Notes: generated by a model not told the origin, from the letters alone. DNA of 64,000 bases from [Eubacterium] yurii subsp. margaretiae ATCC 43715 (GCA_000146855.1 GL405246.1:941661-1005660); one strand, 5' to 3'; positions 35,532 through 45,550 are shown, counted from the stretch's first letter. Program-made: numbers and translations.

Positions 35532-37508
35532 ATGCAAAATGTTATAAAAAAATTAGATGACAACATAGTAAAACTAATATCAGCAGGTGAAGTTATAGAG
35601 TCTCCTTGCAGTGTAGTTAAAGAGTTGGTAGAAAATTCCATAGACTCTAAAGCCACATCAGTGGTAGTAGAGATAAAAAACGGAGGTAAATCATATATTA
35701 GGGTCACAGATAATGGTTGTGGCATAGGTGAGGAGTATGTTATAGAGGCTTTTAAGAAGCATACTACAAGTAAGATTAGCACATTTGACGACTTTATAAA
35801 CATAGGAACTAACGGTTTTCGTGGAGAAGCTTTGGCAAGTATATCTGCTGTGGCTAAGATATCCATGACTACAAAGACAGCTGACAGTAACTATGGTATT
35901 ACTGTTGTTATGAATAATGATAAGCTTTTGGAAAAGACAAAGACAGGAGCAAAAGATGGCACTACAGTAATAGTGGAAGAACTGCTTGAAAATGTTCCTG
36001 CGAGGAAGAATTTTCTTAAATCTGATAAGGCTGAAGGTGCTAAAATCACTGACTTTTTAATCAGATATGCTCTTGCCAATCCTAATATAAAGATAAGGTA
36101 TATCAACAATTCTAAACAGGTGTTTGCAACCTATGCTACAGGAAAAGTAATTGATGTTGTAGATATTATTTTTGGAGAAAAGCATGGTGACAAGATAATA
36201 GAAGTTGATGAAAAACTCTCTGATTTTTTGAGCATAAGAGGAATAATAGGAAATAATTCCGCCATGTATTCCAGTAGAAAGATGCAATATATATTTGTAA
36301 ACGGTAGAATAATAAAGGATAAGAATATTACTGCATATATTGAAAATGCTTATAAGAAGTTTATACCTTCCGGAAATTATCCGCTTTTTTTCTTAGATAT
36401 AATAATTAAGCCTTCAATGGTGGATGTGAACATCCATCCGAATAAGCTTGAAGTGAAATTTTCAGAAGAAAAGTTGATATATTCTTTGATAGAAAATGCG
36501 ATATCCAATAAACTTGACAACCATAATATGATACCTACTGTAAATATTGCAAAGGAAGAAAAGGAAGAAGAAAATATCTTCAATGATATATTAGTAAATT
36601 ACAAAAATAGGGTGCAAAAAAAAGAAGAGAAAAAGATTAGACCTATAGAAGAATATGAAGAACAAAAGATAGTAATTTCTAAACAAAGGCAAGACGAAGA
36701 GTTTGTATATAAGGTTGATGTGAGTGTCTCTGAAGCTAAGGTAGAGGAAGATAAGAAGAAGTACAATAGTGAAAATGAAGATAGACAAAAAGAGGAGATG
36801 GTATCAGCTGAGGAGCAGGTAAGAAATAATGTATCTGAAATTACACCTTTAGAAGTAAATACTCTATCCATACCCAAAAGAGTTGTTGAAAAAGAGATAA
36901 AAACAAGTGACAAAAAAATCAACTCTGTGGACTTGACCTTGCTTAGCTATGGTGGAAGAGTGTTTGACACCTATATTATGCTGTACAATGATGAAGATAT
37001 GTATATCATAGATCAGCATGCAGCTCATGAGAGAATACTTTATGAGAGATTTTTAAGAGAATTTTACTCTAATTCCATAGTTCAACAACAGCTATTGATA
37101 CCACAAAATGTAGTGATACCGGTAAATCTGGTGGATTACAGCCAAAGCATAATTGAAGAGGCAAGTTCGTTCGGTTTTGAATGTGACTTATTTGGTGACA
37201 ATATTATCTTAGTTCGTGCCATACCTGATTTTTTGGATATGGAAGCAAGTCTTAGGTTCTTAGATGAGGTCTTTAACATCTACCTTGAAGAAAAATTAAG
37301 TCTTGAGCTGATTAAGGATAAGATTGCTACAAAAGCCTGCAAGGCTGCTATAAAAGGTAATGATACTAGCATTAAGGAAGAAGAGATTGAAAAAATCATC
37401 TATGATTTGGAACATTGTGAAAACAAATTCGCCTGCCCACATGGCAGACCTGTAATTACGAGATTATCCAAATATGAGATGGAGAAGTTTTTTAAAAGAA
37501 TATTGTAA
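35532..37508 (+). CDS. mutL: DNA mismatch repair protein MutL
   Basis: 658 residues. N-terminal GHKL ATPase: ISAGEVIESP, KELVENSIDS (34-35 Glu-Asn), VTDNGCGIG and NGFRGEALASI. The linker (about 350-460) is highly charged. The C-terminal dimerisation/endonuclease domain keeps DQHAAHERILYE near residue 494, ACKAAIKGND and CPHGRPV near 635, so it should be a nicking MutL as in Firmicutes without MutH. mutS is not in this window. RBS upstream is weak (AGGGTAGA); translation is probably coupled to the preceding gene. Confidence 0.95.
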   Translation: MQNVIKKLDDNIVKLISAGEVIESPCSVVKELVENSIDSKATSVVVEIKNGGKSYIRVTDNGCGIGEEYVIEAFKKHTTSKISTFDDFINIGTNGFRGEALASISAVAKISMTTKTADSNYGITVVMNNDKLLEKTKTGAKDGTTVIVEELLENVPARKNFLKSDKAEGAKITDFLIRYALANPNIKIRYINNSKQVFATYATGKVIDVVDIIFGEKHGDKIIEVDEKLSDFLSIRGIIGNNSAMYSSRKMQYIFVNGRIIKDKNITAYIENAYKKFIPSGNYPLFFLDIIIKPSMVDVNIHPNKLEVKFSEEKLIYSLIENAISNKLDNHNMIPTVNIAKEEKEEENIFNDILVNYKNRVQKKEEKKIRPIEEYEEQKIVISKQRQDEEFVYKVDVSVSEAKVEEDKKKYNSENEDRQKEEMVSAEEQVRNNVSEITPLEVNTLSIPKRVVEKEIKTSDKKINSVDLTLLSYGGRVFDTYIMLYNDEDMYIIDQHAAHERILYERFLREFYSNSIVQQQLLIPQNVVIPVNLVDYSQSIIEEASSFGFECDLFGDNIILVRAIPDFLDMEASLRFLDEVFNIYLEEKLSLELIKDKIATKACKAAIKGNDTSIKEEEIEKIIYDLEHCENKFACPHGRPVITRLSKYEMEKFFKRIL

Positions 37509-38556
37509 AAGAGAGATTTATGAAAAAAATATACTGGACTATCAATTTGACGAATTTCAAAATATATTGATAGAAAACGGCTTTGAAAAATATAGGGCAA
37601 AGCAGATTTATCCACTTGTTTACAAGGGAATAAAAACATTTGACGAGATAAATAACATACCTAAAAATTTAAAAGACTTTATGCTTGAAAATTTTGTCGT
37701 TAATTCTGTAAGTATATATGAGAAATTGCAGTCCAAAAAAGATTATACTAAAAAATATCTGATGAAACTTGAAGATGGCAATATAATAGAATGTGTGCTT
37801 ATGAAGTATAAGTTCGGACTTTCAGCCTGTATTTCATCACAGGTGGGTTGTTTGATGGGATGTACTTTTTGCGCATCTACGGTTGGCTCAAAAGTGAGAG
37901 ATTTGAGCAGCGGAGAGATGATAGGTCAGATACTTGCGATGAGCAATGATGTTGGTGAGAAGATTTCTAACATTGTTATCATGGGAAGTGGAGAGCCCTT
38001 TGACAACTATGGGAATCTACTCAAGTTTTTTGATTTGGTAATGTCCAAGGATACATTAAATATTGGAGCAAGGCATATTACAGTATCTACTTGCGGACTG
38101 GCAGATAAGATAATTGACTTTGCAGATAGGAAATTGCAGATTAATCTTGCAATATCACTACACAATCCTAATCAGGAAAAAAGAAGTCAAATTATGCCAA
38201 TATCTAGAAAGTTCAAAATAGATGAATTGATGAGAGCTGTAGAATACTATATCTCAAAGACAAACAGACGTGTTACCTATGAATATGCACTGATTAATGA
38301 GGTCAATGACAGTGAAGAGGATGCGAAGTTGCTTGTACAACTTGTAAAAAATCAACTTTGTCACATTAATCTTATTCCGGTGAATTCTACTGAGCACAGT
38401 AATTATAAGAAGCCTGATAATATTAGAATACAGAAGTTTATGAATATTTTATCTAAAAATGGGATAAATGCAACTATAAGGAGGGAAATGGGTACGGATA
38501 TCAATGGAGCCTGCGGTCAGCTAAGAATATCCGCAATTTCAAAGGAGAAGTTATGA
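37474..38556 (+). CDS. rlmN: 23S rRNA/tRNA (adenine-C2) methyltransferase RlmN
   Basis: 360 residues as the uninterrupted frame. Radical SAM cluster motif CX3CX2C at Cys126, Cys130 and Cys133 (GCLMGCTFC), the SAM-binding GSGEPFDNY, and the mechanistic cysteine near 347 (GACGQL). It methylates A2503 of 23S rRNA and A37 of some tRNAs. The start is a problem. ATG 37474 lies 35 bases inside mutL without a binding site. A better-looking ATG at 37520, behind GAGAG, is in another frame and joins this frame only if the A7 run 37523-37529 had eight A; the product would then begin MKKNILDYQF, as expected for RlmN. It overlaps prpC by 4 bases at its end. Confidence 0.9.
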   Translation: MRWRSFLKEYCKREIYEKNILDYQFDEFQNILIENGFEKYRAKQIYPLVYKGIKTFDEINNIPKNLKDFMLENFVVNSVSIYEKLQSKKDYTKKYLMKLEDGNIIECVLMKYKFGLSACISSQVGCLMGCTFCASTVGSKVRDLSSGEMIGQILAMSNDVGEKISNIVIMGSGEPFDNYGNLLKFFDLVMSKDTLNIGARHITVSTCGLADKIIDFADRKLQINLAISLHNPNQEKRSQIMPISRKFKIDELMRAVEYYISKTNRRVTYEYALINEVNDSEEDAKLLVQLVKNQLCHINLIPVNSTEHSNYKKPDNIRIQKFMNILSKNGINATIRREMGTDINGACGQLRISAISKEKL

Positions 38557-39299
38557 AATATTTTTCACTTACAGACATAGGAAAAAAAAGAGAGAAAAAT
38601 GAAGACAGCTACTATTCACAAATAAAGGATTATTCCGGTACTACAGTAGGGCTTTTTGCTATAGCCGACGGAATGGGCGGATATGAAAATGGAGAGTATG
38701 CGAGTAAAAAAGCTATTGAGGAAGTCATAAACTATGTGAATGAAGCATTTCAAATGCTTGATTTTTCAAATATCTTTGATGATGACATGAGAAAAATACT
38801 CGAAAAGGCTTTAGACATTGCAAATAACGTCATATATGAAAAGTCGAAAGAATCTTCTCCTATGGGTACTACATTTGTTGCAGGAATAATTATAAATGAC
38901 AAGATATTTATTGTTAATGTAGGTGATTCAAGGGCATATATGCTAAATGGTGACAACTTTACTCAGATAACCAAAGATAATTCATATGTACAGGAACTAA
39001 TTGAAGAAGGTATCTTAGATGAAGATAAGGCTAGAACTTTTCAAAATAAGAATGAGATAACAAGAGCAGTTGGATATTATGAAAGTGTTGAAGTTGATTT
39101 TTATGTAAGAGAAGTACAAAGGTCAGATAAGATATTAATATGCTCAGATGGTCTAACCAATATGGTAGAAGATAACATTATAAAGGATATTTTTCAGCAA
39201 AATAATGAACCTGAAAATATATGTATGGAACTTGTTTTCTTGGCTAATGCCAATGGTGGAAAAGACAATATTACTGTAACTGTCATTGAAATAGAATAA
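38553..39299 (+). CDS. prpC: PP2C-type serine/threonine phosphatase
   Basis: 248 residues. PP2C motifs in order: NEDSYYS (metal-binding Asp), FAIADGMGGYENGEYAS, GTTFVAGII, NVGDSRAYM, ITKDNSY, CSDGLTNMV and GGKDNITV. It starts within the rlmN stop (ATGA). It is the partner phosphatase of the kinase encoded next, reversing Ser/Thr phosphorylation of wall and division proteins. Cytoplasmic. Confidence 0.95.
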   Translation: MKYFSLTDIGKKREKNEDSYYSQIKDYSGTTVGLFAIADGMGGYENGEYASKKAIEEVINYVNEAFQMLDFSNIFDDDMRKILEKALDIANNVIYEKSKESSPMGTTFVAGIIINDKIFIVNVGDSRAYMLNGDNFTQITKDNSYVQELIEEGILDEDKARTFQNKNEITRAVGYYESVEVDFYVREVQRSDKILICSDGLTNMVEDNIIKDIFQQNNEPENICMELVFLANANGGKDNITVTVIEIE

Positions 39300-39314
39300 A
39301 TCTTGGAGAGTATT

Positions 39315-41222
39315 ATGGAAAAAATAATTTTAGGTGGGAGATACGCTCTGCTGGAGAAAATTTCCGAAGGCGGGATGTCCACGATTTACAAAGCATATTG
39401 CAATGTACTTAACAGAGTTGTGGCAGTAAAAATTCTGAAACAGGAATTTTCAAATGATGAGGAATTCCTTAAAAAATTTAATAATGAGGCAAAATCAGCA
39501 GCGGCTCTTAACCATCCAAATATAGTAGGAGTATATGATATAGGTAGTGATGATGATGTATCTTATATTGTCATGGAATATATAGATGGTAAGAATATCA
39601 AACAGATAATCAACGAGAGAGGCTGTTTTGCAGAAAAAGGCGCACTTGAAATACTAAGGCAGATATGTTTAGCATTAAAGGCAGCTCACGATCAAGGTAT
39701 TGTTCATAGGGATATAAAACCTCATAACATAATGATAAACAAATTTGGCATAGTAAAGGTTGGAGATTTTGGTATAGCAAAGGCGACAAGTTCAGCTACT
39801 ATTACCAAGTCTGAGAGTATAATGGGCTCAGTCCACTATATCTCTCCTGAACAAGCAAAAGGTGAATATGTCGATAAGAGGAGTGACATATACTCATTGG
39901 GTATAGTTTTTTACGAAATGCTTACAGGAAAAGTACCTTATGATGAAGAAAAAGCAATAAATACAGCACTTAAGCATGTAAACTGTCAATTGGAAATACC
40001 CGAAAAATATAAACATATACTATCTTCCTCAGCACAAAATATATTGTTGAAAATGGTTCAGAAAAATCCAAACGATAGATACCTTGATGTTTCACAAATA
40101 ATATCAGACATAGATAAGATACAAAATGAAAATGAAGAGGTAAGCTATTTTGTAGAACAAGACTATCATACAAAGATAATGCCTTCTGTAAAACAAAATA
40201 ATGTTCAAAAAGAAGAGCTAAAGCCTAAAAAGAAGAAAAAAAGAGGATATAAAAAGTATTTTATCTTACTTGCAATAATAGTAGTAGCTTTGTCATCTGC
40301 ATATTTGATATCAGCAGGAAATATTTGGGATGCTGTCGTAGGAAATAATGTTAAAATACCTGATATAGTAGGTAAAAGTCTAAAAATAGCTACAAAAGAT
40401 TTGGAAGCAGTGGAGCTTAAAATAAGGGTAATGTCTGAAAAAGAGGATAAAGAAACTGAAAGTGGCACTATACTTTCTCAAAATCCTGATGCAGGAATAA
40501 AGTTGAGAAAAGGAGAAGAGGTGTCGGTTATAGTTTCAAAACAACCTGATAATATCACTGAAATTCCTGATGTAGTAGGAAAGAGTTTAGATGAAGCAAA
40601 AAAATTAATTGAAGAGAAAAAACTTAAACATATTGTTAAACATAAATTTTCTAAAGATGTAGAAGAAGGATTTGTAATATCTCAGTCTCCTGCAAAGGAA
40701 GAAAAGGCAAAATTTGATGATGTGGTTACCATTGAAGTCAGCAAGGGTGAGGAAGTAAAAAAGGAAAAGATACCTAACTTGGTAGGTGCTACCCTTGATG
40801 ATGCAAGGAAGATAACAGGTAATTTTTCAATCGGAAGTATAAGCTACAAGGAAGATACTTCAAAACCTGACGGCAGAGTCCTTTCCCAAGAACCGGCAGC
40901 AGGAAGTCAGCAAGTAGCCGGAACACAAATAGATATAGTGATAAATAAGATTGAACCGAGGAAAGAGCCTGAGCAAGAAAAACCTAAGGTAGAAGCTGAG
41001 ATAGTTAGCAAAAATCTGGAGGTTGTATTGCCTAAGGGTGAAAATGTCTTACTTACATTTATAGATAAGAGTAATGGATCTATAGCTTATAGCAACACCA
41101 TAACGGTGCAAGAAGGTGAAAATGTAAGTGTTCAACTTAGCGGACACAAGGGAGAGTCCAAGGTGTTTGATATCTATATCGGCGGTAAGTATTTTGCAAC
41201 AACAGGCACAATAACATTTTAG
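39315..41222 (+). CDS. prkC: PASTA-domain Ser/Thr kinase
   Basis: 635 residues from ATG 39315 (GGAG 6 bases upstream; TTG 39303 is inside the binding site). Kinase domain about 7-265: GGMSTIYKA, VAVKIL, HRDIKPHNIMI, GDFGIAKA, SVHYISPEQAKG. A membrane helix near 315-335 (YFILLAIIVVALSSAYLI) follows. Three PASTA domains at about 340-545 begin IPDIVGKSL, IPDVVGKSL and IPNLVGATL. A C-terminal beta-rich extension of about 80 residues after the last PASTA is not part of the minimal PrkC plan. It senses peptidoglycan fragments or lipid II through PASTA domains. Classic cluster position. Confidence 0.95.
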   Translation: MEKIILGGRYALLEKISEGGMSTIYKAYCNVLNRVVAVKILKQEFSNDEEFLKKFNNEAKSAAALNHPNIVGVYDIGSDDDVSYIVMEYIDGKNIKQIINERGCFAEKGALEILRQICLALKAAHDQGIVHRDIKPHNIMINKFGIVKVGDFGIAKATSSATITKSESIMGSVHYISPEQAKGEYVDKRSDIYSLGIVFYEMLTGKVPYDEEKAINTALKHVNCQLEIPEKYKHILSSSAQNILLKMVQKNPNDRYLDVSQIISDIDKIQNENEEVSYFVEQDYHTKIMPSVKQNNVQKEELKPKKKKKRGYKKYFILLAIIVVALSSAYLISAGNIWDAVVGNNVKIPDIVGKSLKIATKDLEAVELKIRVMSEKEDKETESGTILSQNPDAGIKLRKGEEVSVIVSKQPDNITEIPDVVGKSLDEAKKLIEEKKLKHIVKHKFSKDVEEGFVISQSPAKEEKAKFDDVVTIEVSKGEEVKKEKIPNLVGATLDDARKITGNFSIGSISYKEDTSKPDGRVLSQEPAAGSQQVAGTQIDIVINKIEPRKEPEQEKPKVEAEIVSKNLEVVLPKGENVLLTFIDKSNGSIAYSNTITVQEGENVSVQLSGHKGESKVFDIYIGGKYFATTGTITF

Positions 41223-41280
41223 CGATTTGCAAGCTGTTGTATATTAATATTGATGAAAAGAGGGGTATATTATCAAAGGA

Positions 41281-42162
41281 TTGGTAGTAAAAAAAATAGC
41301 AAATTTTTTCTATGTGGAATGCGATAATGTAATTTATCAGTGCAAGCCCAGAGGGACTTTTAAAAAAGAAAATAAGTCCATAATAGTAGGCGATTATGTA
41401 GATATTACAATAACAGATGAAATTGACAATGAAGCAGTAATAGACTTTGTATATGAGCAAAAAAATATGCTCATTAGACCAAGTGTTGCCAATATTACTA
41501 AATTAATCTTAGTATTTTCTGTTATGGAACCTAAGTTGAATTTGTATATAATTGACAGTTTCTTAGTAGTAGCAAAGAAAAATAATATAGATGCTGTGAT
41601 TTGCTTCAGCAAGACAGATCTTGATGAAGACCAATCCTACAAAGAAGCCGTCAAAATATATAAAGATATTGGATACGAAACTGTTGAAATAAGCAGTGTA
41701 AATAATATAGGCATAGAAGAACTCAAATCTAAGATAAGTGGAAATATTAATGTAGTGGCAGGTCCATCCGGAGCAGGTAAGAGCAGTCTTATCAATGAAT
41801 TATCTGCAGAGTTCAATCAAGCCATATCGTCAATAAGCACTAAATTACAAAAAGGAAAAAATACTACTACCTATGCTACACTTTTGAAGATGCCTATGAA
41901 AGACTCGTATATAGCAGATACACCGGGCTTTACTTCAATAAAAGCAACAGATATAAAAATAAATGAACTTAAGGATTATTTTGTTGAATTTGAAAATTAC
42001 AGTGAGGGCTGTAAGTTTAAAAATAAGTGTTTACATGATAACGAGCCCTCTTGTTCAGTAAAAAAAGCATTGGAAGAGGGCAAAATATATAAAAGTAGAT
42101 ATGACTCTTATATAAGAATGTTAAGTGAAATAAAAAAATATGAAAACGGGGGAAGGTATTGA
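41281..42162 (+). CDS. rsgA: Ribosome small-subunit GTPase RsgA
   Basis: 293 residues if started at TTG 41281, which directly abuts AAAGGA with no spacing. An in-frame ATT at 41269 gives MIKGLVVKKI, the usual N-terminus, and has GAGGGG four bases upstream; AUU initiation is therefore likely. N-terminal OB fold, then the circularly permuted GTPase with CFSKTDL (G4), GPSGAGKSSLIN (G1) and DTPGF (G3), and a zinc knuckle GCKFKNKCLHDNEPSC. It matures the 30S subunit. Its stop overlaps rpe by one base. Confidence 0.92.
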   Translation: MVVKKIANFFYVECDNVIYQCKPRGTFKKENKSIIVGDYVDITITDEIDNEAVIDFVYEQKNMLIRPSVANITKLILVFSVMEPKLNLYIIDSFLVVAKKNNIDAVICFSKTDLDEDQSYKEAVKIYKDIGYETVEISSVNNIGIEELKSKISGNINVVAGPSGAGKSSLINELSAEFNQAISSISTKLQKGKNTTTYATLLKMPMKDSYIADTPGFTSIKATDIKINELKDYFVEFENYSEGCKFKNKCLHDNEPSCSVKKALEEGKIYKSRYDSYIRMLSEIKKYENGGRY

Positions 42163-42815
42163 TGAAATCAATAGCGCCGTCTATATTGTCGGCTGATTTT
42201 TCAAATATAGGAAGGGATATTAAGGAAGTTGAAGATAATACAAATTGCAAGTATCTTCATATTGATGTGATGGACGGTATGTTTGTTCCTAATATCTCTA
42301 TAGGGCAGGTGTTTATCAAATCCATAAGGAAGGCAAGCAATATGATATTTGATGTTCATCTTATGATTGAAAGACCTGAAAGATATGTAGAAGATTTTCA
42401 AAAAAGCGGGGCAGATATATTGACTGTCCACTGTGAAGCTACAAATCATCTGCATAGGGTGCTTGCACATATAAGGCAGTGCGGTATGAAAGCAGGAGTG
42501 ACACTAAATCCTGCTACGCCTATAGAAAATATCATCCCTGTACTTGACATGGTTGACTTGGTTTTGGTTATGAGTGTAAATCCAGGTTTTGGAGGTCAAA
42601 GCTTCATTAGAAACAGCTTAACAAAAATTGAAAAGTTAAAAAAATGGAAGGAAGAATACGGATATAACTATATAATAGAGATAGACGGTGGAGTAAATGA
42701 GTCTACAATATCGGAGATATCTAAGGCAGGTGCAGAATTATTCGTTGCAGGCTCAGCAGTATTTAATAATAAAGGAATTAGACAAAATATAGAGAATTTA
42801 GAAAAACTGATGTAA
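42162..42815 (+). CDS. rpe: Ribulose-phosphate 3-epimerase
   Basis: 217 residues from ATG 42162, with GGGGGAAGGT upstream and a TGATG overlap with rsgA. TIM-barrel motifs: APSILSADFSNI, HIDVMDGMFVPN (metal His and Asp), FDVHLMIERP, LVLVMSVNPGFGGQSFI, IEIDGGVN. It interconverts ribulose- and xylulose-5-phosphate in the pentose phosphate pathway. Standard location after rsgA. Confidence 0.95.
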   Translation: MKSIAPSILSADFSNIGRDIKEVEDNTNCKYLHIDVMDGMFVPNISIGQVFIKSIRKASNMIFDVHLMIERPERYVEDFQKSGADILTVHCEATNHLHRVLAHIRQCGMKAGVTLNPATPIENIIPVLDMVDLVLVMSVNPGFGGQSFIRNSLTKIEKLKKWKEEYGYNYIIEIDGGVNESTISEISKAGAELFVAGSAVFNNKGIRQNIENLEKLM

Positions 42816-42869
42816 GCTAAATTTTTTAATTTATGTCTGAGAATATAGAATATGAAATAAGGATAAAAA

Positions 42870-43520
42870 ATGAAAGATTATGCTGTACTTGTAGTAAACG
42901 GCTCTATAAAAGATATTGATTTTTATAAAGATATTTTAGACAATGCAAAGATAGTGGTGGCGTCAGATGGTGCCGCCAATATCTTATATAGATATTCTAA
43001 GGATATAGACTATATTATAGGAGATTTAGACTCTATTTCTGAGGGAGTCCTTCTCTATTATAAAAATAAGGATGTTGTGGTTAAAAGATATCCTGTAAAA
43101 AAAGATAAGACAGACTCTGAGATTTCAATTGATGAAATATACAATATGGGTATTAAAAAAATAGTAATGATTGGTGCAAAAGGTGATAGAACAGATCATT
43201 TCATGGCTAACTTAAATTTATTGTACTATGCTGATAACATTGGAGTAAATTTAGTCATACTCGACGAAAATAATGAAATTACTCTAGTCAAAGAGGGTCA
43301 AAATTATATTGATGTTAAAGTAAATCAAACAATTTCATTTGTAAGTCTTGTAGGTGAGGTACAGGGGATTACTCTCAAAGGTTTTGAATATGAACTGGAA
43401 AACTATGACTTACACTTCGGTTCAAGTATACTTACATCCAATGTTGCGAAAGATGAAAGAGTTTTTGTTGAAATAAAAAAGGGAAGTTTACTTTGTATTA
43501 AGGTCAACGAGGATCAATAA
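42870..43520 (+). CDS. thiN: Thiamine pyrophosphokinase
   Basis: 216 residues. VASDGAANIL, IIGDLDSI, KKDKTDSEISIDE and MIGAKGDRTDHFMANLNLL match thiamine pyrophosphokinase, which makes thiamine pyrophosphate from thiamine and ATP. The C-terminal beta domain binds thiamine. RBS AAGGAT. Last gene of the mutL-to-thiN run. Confidence 0.92.
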   Translation: MKDYAVLVVNGSIKDIDFYKDILDNAKIVVASDGAANILYRYSKDIDYIIGDLDSISEGVLLYYKNKDVVVKRYPVKKDKTDSEISIDEIYNMGIKKIVMIGAKGDRTDHFMANLNLLYYADNIGVNLVILDENNEITLVKEGQNYIDVKVNQTISFVSLVGEVQGITLKGFEYELENYDLHFGSSILTSNVAKDERVFVEIKKGSLLCIKVNEDQ

Positions 43521-43746
43521 TCTTGTATATGATATTTAAGTATATGTAATTAGGAATATAAAAAATATTGTAGTATGCTATGTATATATGAAAAAATAAT
43601 ATATGGATTTGAAGCAAGATTTATGCAAATAATTGAAGGGATAAGGAATTTATTTTATATCAAATAGAATTAAGCTGAATCAAGTTCAATTATATTACCT
43701 AATTAAATGGATATTAGTATTAAAAATTACTTTGAAAGGTAAATTA

Positions 43747-44379
43747 ATGTATATAACAAATCCGTCTGAAATAGAAAAAAAGAGTTTTGAAATTATTGAT
43801 GAAATAATAAAATCTGAGTATAAGGGTTATGAATTCAAGAGTAGTTTCGAAGAAAAAATAATAAAAAGATGTGTCCATACATCTGCTGATTTTGACTATC
43901 TTTACAATCTTAAAATCTCAGAAAATTTTGAAGAGATAATTAAAAAAGCTATTGAAGAAAAAGCAACAATATACACTGATACGACCATGGCTCTTTCAGG
44001 AATTAATAAGACAAGCTTGAAAAAATACGGTATGGAAGTAAGATGTCTTATAGCTGATGAGGAAACAAAGCTCCTAGCTGAAAAGTTGAAAATTACACGT
44101 TCAATGGCAAGTGTTATCAGAATATTTGAAGATGAAAATCCTAAAATAGCAGTAGTTGGAAATGCTCCTACATTTTTGTACAAGACCTTAGAGATATATG
44201 AACAGAAAAAATCTAATTTAAGAGCTATAATTGGTGCACCTGTAGGATTTGTTGAAGCTAAGGAGTCTAAGGATAAGCTTTTTGAAACTAATATTCCTCA
44301 GGTAGTGGCACTTGGCAGAAAAGGTGGCAGTAATATTGCTGCAGCTATAGTAAATGCAGTCTTATATGCCTTGGTGTAA
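43747..44379 (+). CDS. cbiC: Cobalt-precorrin-8 methylmutase
   Basis: 210 residues from ATG 43747; AAAGGT upstream lies inside an in-frame TTG extension. Catalytic His44 in RCVHTSADFD. YTDTTMALSGIN, IRIFEDENPKIAVVGNAPTFLYK and IGAPVGFVEAKESK are the family's substrate and structural motifs. It moves the C11 methyl to C12 to give cobyrinate, the last ring-rearranging step of the anaerobic cobalamin route. No cobalamin riboswitch is visible in the 226 bp upstream. Confidence 0.93.
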   Translation: MYITNPSEIEKKSFEIIDEIIKSEYKGYEFKSSFEEKIIKRCVHTSADFDYLYNLKISENFEEIIKKAIEEKATIYTDTTMALSGINKTSLKKYGMEVRCLIADEETKLLAEKLKITRSMASVIRIFEDENPKIAVVGNAPTFLYKTLEIYEQKKSNLRAIIGAPVGFVEAKESKDKLFETNIPQVVALGRKGGSNIAAAIVNAVLYALV

Positions 44380-44382
44380 GAA

Positions 44383-45513
44383 ATGGATGAGTTGAAGGAG
44401 AGACTTCAAGATTTTTATGAAGTACAACTGGGTTTTATCAATGTAAACAACAAGAAGATAAGGAGAGGTATAACGACAGGAACGGTAGCTACTGCAGTAT
44501 CAAAGGCAGGAGCTATGTTTATTTGTGATGGAAAAAAAAGAGATTATATAAATATTAAAACTACAGGTGGAAAAAGTCTTGATGTAATCATAGAAAAGTA
44601 TGAAGAAAATGATGACTCTATACTTGTATATGCCAGAAAATATGCAGGAGACGATATTGACGCAACTAATCTTGCTCTTATTTACGCAAGGGTAAAAAAA
44701 AGAGATGACTCTGAAATAAATATAACAGGCGGAGAGGGAGTAGGAATAGTCACAAGAGCAGGACTTGATATAGACGTGGGTCAAAGTGCAATAAACCCTA
44801 AACCGAGAGAAAGTATAATAAGAGAGATACAAAACTTTACTACCTTTGGATTTGATATTACAATATGTGTAAAAGATGGAGAAGTTATAGCTAAAAAAAC
44901 ATTCAATGAAAGACTTGGAATAATAAAGGGAATATCTATAATTGGAACTACCGGAATAGTAGAGCCTATGAGCATAGAAGCGCTGAAAAGCTCTATAGAA
45001 AAAGAAATTAAGGTAAAGTCCAAAGAAGGTGACAAAATTGTCCTATCTTTTGGAAATATGGGAGAAAAAGCCTTAAATAAACTTGGAATATCATCAGATA
45101 AGATATGTATTTGCAGTAATTATGTAGGTGATGCTCTTGAGTATATATCAAATCATGATAATGTTACAGATGTATTGATAGCCGGAAACTTTGCAAAGGC
45201 GGTAAAACTTGCAGGTGGAATATTTAATACACATTCACATGTAGCAGACGCTAAAAATGAGATTATAGCAGCAAATCTGGCAGTTCTTAAAGCACCTTAT
45301 GAACTGATAAAATCAGTAATGGAAGCCAATACTACAAGACAGATAACCCAATATATAAGTGCCGATAAGTTTGAAAGAGTATATGATGTATTAGCAAGAA
45401 GAGCTGAAGAAAAATGTGATATATTCGTAAAACATAAATTTAAAAATCATATTTTGATGTTCGACTATGATGATGAGATGTTAAATAGTGTTGATATTTC
45501 TCTTTTTATTTAG
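44383..45513 (+). CDS. cbiD: Cobalt-precorrin-5B C1-methyltransferase
   Basis: 376 residues. RRGITTGTVATAVSKAGA is the CbiD signature at the N-terminus. GGEGVGIVTRAGLDIDVGQ, IIGTTGIVEPMS and AGNFAKAVKLAGGIFNTHSH follow. It methylates C1 after loss of the acetaldehyde fragment in anaerobic corrin synthesis. It lies 3 bp after cbiC; the stop is followed by a strong terminator, so only these two corrin genes form the unit here. Confidence 0.93.
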   Translation: MDELKERLQDFYEVQLGFINVNNKKIRRGITTGTVATAVSKAGAMFICDGKKRDYINIKTTGGKSLDVIIEKYEENDDSILVYARKYAGDDIDATNLALIYARVKKRDDSEINITGGEGVGIVTRAGLDIDVGQSAINPKPRESIIREIQNFTTFGFDITICVKDGEVIAKKTFNERLGIIKGISIIGTTGIVEPMSIEALKSSIEKEIKVKSKEGDKIVLSFGNMGEKALNKLGISSDKICICSNYVGDALEYISNHDNVTDVLIAGNFAKAVKLAGGIFNTHSHVADAKNEIIAANLAVLKAPYELIKSVMEANTTRQITQYISADKFERVYDVLARRAEEKCDIFVKHKFKNHILMFDYDDEMLNSVDISLFI

Positions 45514-45550
45514 AGGACAAAATATGTAAAATATTGAAATTCTAATAAAT

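Noticed and set aside
43521..43746. Cobalamin riboswitch upstream of cbiC
   Set aside because: No B12-box consensus or matching stem arrangement in this 226 bp.
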